A stretch of DNA of 64,000 bases, taken from Maratus speciosus. Lineage: Eukaryota; Arthropoda; Arachnida; Araneae; Salticidae. A model generated the notes under the pieces. It saw only the letters and a list, made by a program, of their open reading frames with translations, was not told where the DNA came from and made no database searches. Position 1 is the first letter of the stretch. Each line of letters starts with the position of its first letter. Both the position numbers and the translations under genes were made by a program. The DNA is taken from contig OZ010800.1 in assembly GCA_963932465.1 (NCBI GenBank), positions 33,668,852-33,732,851 on the forward strand, in the 5' to 3' direction. Of this stretch, positions 58,851 to 64,000 are shown piece by piece.

Positions 58851-59229
58851 TACGAATAAAAAAAACTATTAAATTCAAAACACTGTTGTTTGCATACATG
58901 GAAAGCTGCGCACTAAAGTGTTAAAAGTGAAATTTTTCAAAGAAAGAAATATCAAATAAAATTTTGTCTAAATAAACAATCGAATTCATGAAATGCCAGT
59001 GGTTTAAAATGATTTGCAATTAAGAAAAATATAAAAGAAATCGCACATTTAGATTTGGGTATGTAAAACATTCCCTTATTAAATATAGAAATCTTTATTC
59101 TTTTGATCATGTGCGTTTAAAGAAAATTTTGACACTTGTGATTGGATGGTTACTTTCAACTTTGCAAATTATCGCTTTCAGAACTGATGTATCTGGTGTA
59201 TAAAAGAAGAGTGCGTTCAAACCAATTAA
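58851..59229. other. No gene seen
   Basis: AT-rich; probably the 5' flank of the Tc1 remnant, but no TIR was recognised. Confidence 0.35.
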
Positions 59230-59515
59230 AAAGAAGAAAATGAATGGTAAAAGATTCACAGTAGAGTTCCATAAAAAGATAAACGAAATATTGTGTGCAT
59301 AATGAGACAAATAGGCAGGAGTTTAATGATTCCTGAATCAACAGTGCATTACGTTTTTAAAACTTTCGTTGCAATAGAAGATATACAGACAAGAAAAATA
59401 CTGGTTGCCCATCAACAAACAACGGCCCAAAAAGATCGAATGTTGCGTCGAGTGGTATTGACAGCAGACCAGGAACGATGACAGAAACAGCATATGGGGC
59501 ATTCTAGCAATCTTT
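59230..59515 (+). pseudogene. Tc1-like transposase, DNA-binding half
   Basis: From about 59,239: NGKRFTVEFHKKINEIL, a shift, then MRQIGRSLMIPESTVHYVFK and, further on, TTAQKDRMLRRVVLTADQER before a stop. I-x-x-x-L-x-I-P-x-S-T-V-x-x-V-x-K is the recognition helix pattern of Tc1 paired-type DNA-binding domains; the later part resembles the K-T-T-x-x-x-D-R-x-I-x-R linker. It continues as HMGHSSNLLTFG after the stop. The catalytic half follows only after a gap of 1.1 kb. Confidence 0.55.
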
Positions 59516-60590
59516 TGACTTTTGGGGGAAAAAAATCTGGCGAAATTAAACTTTCTAAAATAACATTTTAATCTGATAGACGAATGCCTTAATGATTCAA
59601 AATAAAGAAAAAAGGCTCAGGAGCGAAATTTTTTTTATTTAACTGAAGTTTAGGTTAAACTTGAGACTTTAATTTTCCTTACCAATTTTACCCCTATAAC
59701 TTTTTATTTTCTTCTAAATTTTTACTTATAATGAATTTGCATAGTACCCACAGGACATTCAAATAAGAAATAATACAAATGCAGTACTTTTAATACAGAA
59801 TTTTTGTATGACATTGTCTTAAAGGGGTGTTAAAGAAGGGACGGTAAGGTAAAAAAAGGGACGAAATGGTAAAAAAAGAGACTGTAAGGATGGAACGGTA
59901 AGGAAAATTACCACCTATGTTTACGAAAATCATGTTAAGACTAAGTGATAGACACAATGTTCATTGATTTTTCGAAATAGTTGTTAACATTGGATTAAAT
60001 TAATTTGTTTTTAAATTTACCTCGAAAAGTGCAGGAAGAAACCTTGGAGACGGTAAGACTACCACTAAAGCCACGGTGCTTGAAATTTATATTTAAATGC
60101 TGATTTATATTCTGCAGTAAATATCCTGTCAAAGAATTTTTTATATTCTTTCTCTAACATACTTCTGCAAGAGCAAAAACTTGAAAAAAATTATGTCGCT
60201 GCATCTGAAGTGATTTTCTGTATAATTTTAGAAGAGGGATGGTATAAAATCTAAAACCCAGGGACAGAGTTCAAAAAATAATATCAACCTTAAAAATGTG
60301 TGGAGGTTAATTTTTAGCTACATATTTATATAAATCAATAGTTCAAGTTTTAGAAAAAGATTACATCGAATTATTTTTATTGAAACAATTTTATCCACAC
60401 AGCTCCAAACTTCAAAATCAGCATCAGGGACACGGGACGGTAGATGAGTTTTCCATGTGTTTGGACCCCCAACATCGTCCAAAACTTATTTATCCCGTTA
60501 ATATTGTTGTTCAATTATGCAATGGGATGTTCTCCAGTATATGAAATTAAAAAAACACAAAAAAATGTTTTAAAATAAATATTATTATTC
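59516..60590. other. 1.1-kb segment splitting the Tc1 transposase
   Basis: It lies between the DNA-binding and catalytic halves and has no coding content. It contains a local repeat of GGGACGGTAAGGTAAAAAAA-type words at 59,836-59,910. It is probably an insertion; no inverted ends or target duplication were found. Confidence 0.4.
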
Positions 60591-61080
60591 AGGGACATGA
60601 AAGTGTCCAATTATGTGAAGCAATGTGGAAATTTACCTCGTATGTTCAAATGGAAATGTTTTGGTTTTTCTGGTGACGGCCTAACGATGGCACTTGACGG
60701 GACTATCACAATGTTATCGGGACATTTTGCAGAATCGGTTGTTACTTTCTATTCAACAACTTGGCCTTCAATCGAGATAGCTTTTTCAAAAAGACATAGT
60801 CAAACTGCATACAGCTGGGCCAAGAAAAAGCTGGCTTCAACAAAATGGTATTCCTGTGCTAGATTTGGCTCAGAATTCAACGAGAATCAATCCTATCGAG
60901 TATATTAGGCGGTACTTAAGGAAAAAAGTTCGAAAAAGGAAACCACGTGACCATCAGCATTTGAAAAGAATTCTTTTTGAAGAATGGCAAAAATTTCCAA
61001 TTTTTGAATACCAAAGATTAGTTTAAACTCTGCCGAGAAAAGTGAGAGATGTTTACTCAGCTAAAGGAGGGCCAAGGAAG
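60591..61080 (+). pseudogene. Tc1-like transposase, catalytic half
   Basis: Across frames: KCFGFSGDGLTMALDGTI (Tc1: WGCFSxDGxGxLxxxDGTM), then LLLSIQQLGLQSR, FQKDIVKLHTAG (Tc1: FQQDNAPxHTA), WLQQNGIPVLDLAQNSTRIN, PIEYIRRYLRKKVRKRK (Tc1: SPDLNPIExxWxxLKRxV) and ILFEEWQKFP...KGGPRKW at the end. The second catalytic Asp of FQQDN is preserved as D in FQKD; the DLNP box is degraded to RINP. Several stops and shifts make it inactive. The 103-codon ORF here is an out-of-frame mixture. Confidence 0.75.
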
Positions 61081-61674
61081 TGGCAACATTTACTCCTTTC
61101 CTCTCATTTAAACATGCACAAAACATTAGAAACATAAAAACTTGCGAGAAAATTGATTTATTTTGCCCCAAAGTTTGTATCGCTTATTTTATTTTTCACT
61201 TTCACTAAGTAATAGTAAAATGTACCATTTTTCATTAAAAATAATTGATATGAAATATTTTGAATTATTTTTTACTTTTATTGTCACAAAAGCATCGATA
61301 AACTAATGCACGAAAAATTAAAACCACGGGTAAAGTAATTTAAATGGTAAAAGTGGGAGTTGTTACCATTGTAGCATATTTAGAGGATCACATGATTCAA
61401 AGATTTAACTTCTACATTAATTTTAATCAACATATTTATTATTTTGCTTCGTTAATAATTTTATGAGCTTTTGCAATTTTTAATTTACAATAAATACGAA
61501 TATGTAATTTAATAATTTATCCATGAATTAATTATTTACTATTTCAACATAAATACCTAAATAGAAATGAAGTCTTTGTCCTACTCTACAAACAAAATAA
61601 ATTTCACATGGAAAAACACGGCAAAAAGGAAGTTATCTGATTACACACTGGGGATCAACGCAGCATTATCCGAG
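61081..61674. other. Spacer; likely 3' UTR region of the adjacent minus-strand gene
   Basis: AT-rich with no ORF. TTTATT words on the plus strand (AATAAA on the minus strand) occur, for example near 61,434, and could serve as a polyadenylation signal. Confidence 0.35.
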
Positions 61675-61781
61675 TTATAATTGGCACCGGCATTCATAAA
61701 GGTTTCCCATGGAACACATAAAATAAATATCATCTTCGATTGGACCCAATGTCAAACTTTCTTTAAAATAATTGCCATCAA
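61675..61781 (-). CDS. Last coding exon of an unrecognised host gene
   Basis: On the minus strand, TTAATTCCAG precedes an exon reading (I)DGNYFKESLTLGPIEDDI, YFMCSMGNLYECRCQL and TAA (61,675-61,677). The preceding exon ends ACC A and this one starts TT GAT, so the split codon is ATT (Ile) and the phase is consistent. The codon choice is less AT-rich than in the surroundings. The end has three Cys in 12 residues (CSMGNLYECRC). I do not recognise the protein. No repeat copy of this sequence is seen elsewhere in the window, which favours a host gene over a transposon. Confidence 0.5.
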
Positions 61782-62043
61782 CTGGAATTAAGAATTGTCA
61801 CTTTGCCAAATTATCTGCAACTTTGGACTAAAAAACATTATTTTAAAATTAAAGAGAGGAGTCTCTTGCTTTTCAGTTTGTTCGCCAAGCAAAGTGACGG
61901 AAAATGACTTTCAATCTGTAAAGACTACATAAAACTGTTTATCAATCTGTAAAATTTGTAAAAATCTGAAAAATCTAATCAAATATAAAAAAAAGAAACC
62001 TGCGTGCAGCTCAGTATATAAGTTCTTAGAAGGTGTTACTCAC

Positions 62044-62186
62044 TGGTACCCGTGAGTTTTGAATGGATCATTCCCAGTTCCATATAATCCGGCCTAAGAT
62101 TTCTTGCTCTGCCATACGCCTTAGCCGCGCACCTGTAATTTTTTACGCTGAATGACAGGTCATTGAGCTTGTCTGATGGATGGAAA
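62044..62186 (-). CDS. Internal exon of the same host gene
   Basis: The 143-nt exon reads FHPSDKLNDLSFSVKNY, RCAAKAYGRARNLRPDYMEL, GMIHSKLTGT and ends at a strong donor, A|GTGAGT (62,038-62,043). The intron to the last exon is 262 nt. The acceptor is AAAAACCAG at 62,187, or alternatively GACAAG inside the exon (start near 62,170), which would be in phase with the small exon upstream. AAKAYxRARNLxPDYxEL has a helical, TPR-like look, but one such segment does not establish a domain. Confidence 0.5.
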
Positions 62187-62295
62187 CTGGTTTTTTAACT
62201 ATCGTTAATTGTGACACTGTTCCTTTTTACCTATAATGTCAAAATTGTAAAATTACTGTCTCCGAGATCAGACAATATTAGAAAAAAACATTTAC

Positions 62296-62322
62296 CTCAA
62301 CGATACGGATCAATGGAGACAC
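62296..62322 (-). CDS. Possible 27-nt microexon of the same gene
   Basis: TTTTTATAG precedes GTGTCTCCATTGATCCGTAT and seven more bases ending GAG, then GTAAATG. Read in frame 0 it gives VSPLIRIVE and joins LNDLSFS only if the next exon starts after GACAAG; with the outer acceptor the frame meets TGA. Good splice signals, but the small size and phase condition keep this tentative. Confidence 0.25.
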
Positions 62323-63750
62323 CTATAAAAAGAATACGTAAAATATTAATTGATAATGTTACATTTTAAAATGATGAAATTTTCTATAAGAGTTTGAATA
62401 TGAAGTATCGATCATGTATTCCCGATAAAATGTTTGGAAGTTGTAAATGGTAGAAAGTTTAATTTCTATTATTTTGTGCTGTTCATCGGACAAAAATTGC
62501 AATCTGAATATTTCCAAAATCATTTCAGCAGCAGCATAAAAAGGGGAGAGGCTCAATGATTTGCTTAAACTAAGCTTTCAATTTATGGTGATAAAGTCCC
62601 ACTAGAATGCATTCAATTCTTATATTCAATTCGAATGTATTCTAACTAGTATAGTATTTAGCCTCAAATTCTATTTTAAGGAAAATATTTCCATTTTTCT
62701 AAACACCTCACAAGATCACCACAGAAAATTTTAAGTTAAGGGTAAGGAACGAAAAACTGGCCTCACCAAAATATGCTATTATTATTTAAGAAGAACCAAA
62801 ATTAATTTAATTTTTCACACCTTTTTGAAAATTATCTCCTTCGTTTTAAATTTTATAAACTTCTATAGAAATGCATGTGGTTAATTTTTATCATAAGGAT
62901 TCGGTTATATGTAAAAAATTCACCAACTTTCATTTTTCAAATACTGACATCCACTTTTGACATTTTATTCAATGTTACGTGGATACAAATAGCGGGGAAA
63001 AATATGTTGTGTATGCACTTTTTCTTAAGTCGGCCTAGAATTACAGGAAAGCAAAATTTGGCTGATATTAATGTTGAATCCACGTGAGAAATGTTATTTA
63101 TATCTTTAGAAATAATCATCCGATTCGAATGTTTATTTTATAATGCAATATTTTAAATCGAGTAAAATCTAACCTAGGAATTTTTTTTATTCCAATTTCC
63201 ACTGAAAATATTAATAATTATTTATCATAATATTTTATTAGATTATCATAATATTTATCGTTATAATTCATCAGATTATCGTTATATTTATCGTTATAAT
63301 TCATCAGATTATCATTATATTTATCGTTATATTTTATTACATATTTATAACATTTCTCACACTACTAAGACCTATAACTTATAACCTGTACTAATTTTTG
63401 CAATAAAAGAATCAATATCACTGGAAACATTACTATTTCCTTTTATTCAATATTTCCTGACATTAGTTTTCGAAGTACTTATTTTACTATTCAATAGTCT
63501 AAGTGTTTATGCGGTCTTCCTTTATCATTTGTAACCACAAAATAAAAGACAGAAAAAGAAAAAAAACTTTTAAAATAATAAAATAAATTTATGAATTCCT
63601 TTTTATATAAATTTTATTTAATATACATTTAGAAGTTCTAAACGATTTTTCTATTTACTAACGGTATGTTCCAGAAAATTTATCCGGCAGTATTTTAATG
63701 TTTTTTTATGTTAATTAATAAATCTCTAACACAAATTCTTTTATAACTGT
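62323..63750. other. No confident gene; may include introns or upstream exons
   Basis: A minus ORF at 62,359-62,556 contains EMILEIFRLQFLSDEQHKII and could include an exon of the gene to its left, but no clear donor was found. 63,200-63,340 repeats a TTCATCAGATTATCATTATA-type unit three times. The rest is AT-rich. Confidence 0.35.
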
Positions 63751-63906
63751 ATGAAGGTCTACGGAAAAGTGTATGAACTGTCCTCGCGCCTCTGCTACTT
63801 TGATCCAAAGAACTCCAATAATGTGGCAAAAATGGATGAGAGACCAACTTTTATAAGAGAAATTTTTTCTTTAAAATTTATAATTCCACGACTGTCATAT
63901 ATTTGA
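63751..63906 (+). CDS. Short ORF or exon of unknown function (51 aa)
   Basis: ATG at 63,751, TGA at 63,904-63,906. It reads MKVYGKVYELSSRLCYFDPK, NSNNVAKMDERPTFIREIFS and ends IIPRLSYI. The first 38 residues have balanced composition and codons unlike the AT-rich background, while the end reverts to it, so a splice donor may lie near RPTFIRE (after about 63,865). The frame is open upstream only to 63,730. The family is unknown; it could equally be a transposon scrap. Confidence 0.3.
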   Translation: MKVYGKVYELSSRLCYFDPKNSNNVAKMDERPTFIREIFSLKFIIPRLSYI

Positions 63907-64000
63907 AGATTACAACATTTTAAAACTGTATGCTTATTTTGCCACATGAATTTATCACCCTCCTGAGATATATTAAATGGTCTAAATTTAAAAACACGAA

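Noticed and set aside
60597..60908. A 103-codon ORF as an intact gene
   Set aside because: It follows the true transposase frame only at its start; the catalytic motifs are in the neighbouring frame.

Overview
This is an AT-rich eukaryotic, almost certainly animal window. It has introns, RNA polymerase III tRNA-like units, Tc1, mariner, pogo and hAT-type DNA transposons, Helitrons, Penelope and RTE retroelements, and no operon-like gene packing. The mix of RTE, mariner, Tc1 and foldback elements suggests an arthropod, but nothing here fixes the species. No long intact protein gene is present; most of the sequence is layered transposable elements, many of them palindromic.

Layout. Positions 1-8 kb hold small terminal-inverted-repeat (TIR) elements, a LINE/SINE-type tail with tandem units, and AT-rich DNA. 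Positions 8.25-14.53 kb are one long inverted repeat whose left arm is broken by an insertion ending in a Helitron terminus; a 142-bp tandem array lies in its centre. Positions 15.95-17.70 kb carry two tandem units of an unrecognised small-gene family, and related units reappear at 43.8-45.4 kb. A Penelope-like reverse transcriptase fragment is at 22.75 kb.

Positions 23.4-43.8 kb form a nest of insertions. A decayed RTE-clade retrotransposon is split by a Tc1/mariner-type TIR element (26,362-43,581). That element is split by a 15.25-kb LTR element with a non-coding interior (27,122-42,371). The LTR element in turn contains a 3.3-kb Helitron built on a 306-bp minisatellite and several inverted-repeat elements. 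The RTE reading frame resumes on the far side. A second copy of the TIR family at 55.5-58.8 kb shows the uninterrupted target, and the nested copy shows the empty site of the element inserted in the second copy.

Positions 46.4-51.0 kb hold a Tc1-type element containing a hairpin with two divergent tRNA-like units, then a 2.2-kb hAT-type palindrome with protein-like sequence in both arms, then a small TIR element. Positions 52.1-55.1 kb hold a pogo/Tigger remnant, a mariner transposase remnant and a Helitron. Positions 59.2-61.1 kb hold a broken Tc1 transposase. The best candidate host gene lies at 61.68-62.32 kb on the minus strand: the last two or three exons of a protein I do not recognise. 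A short plus-strand ORF near 63.75 kb may be another exon.
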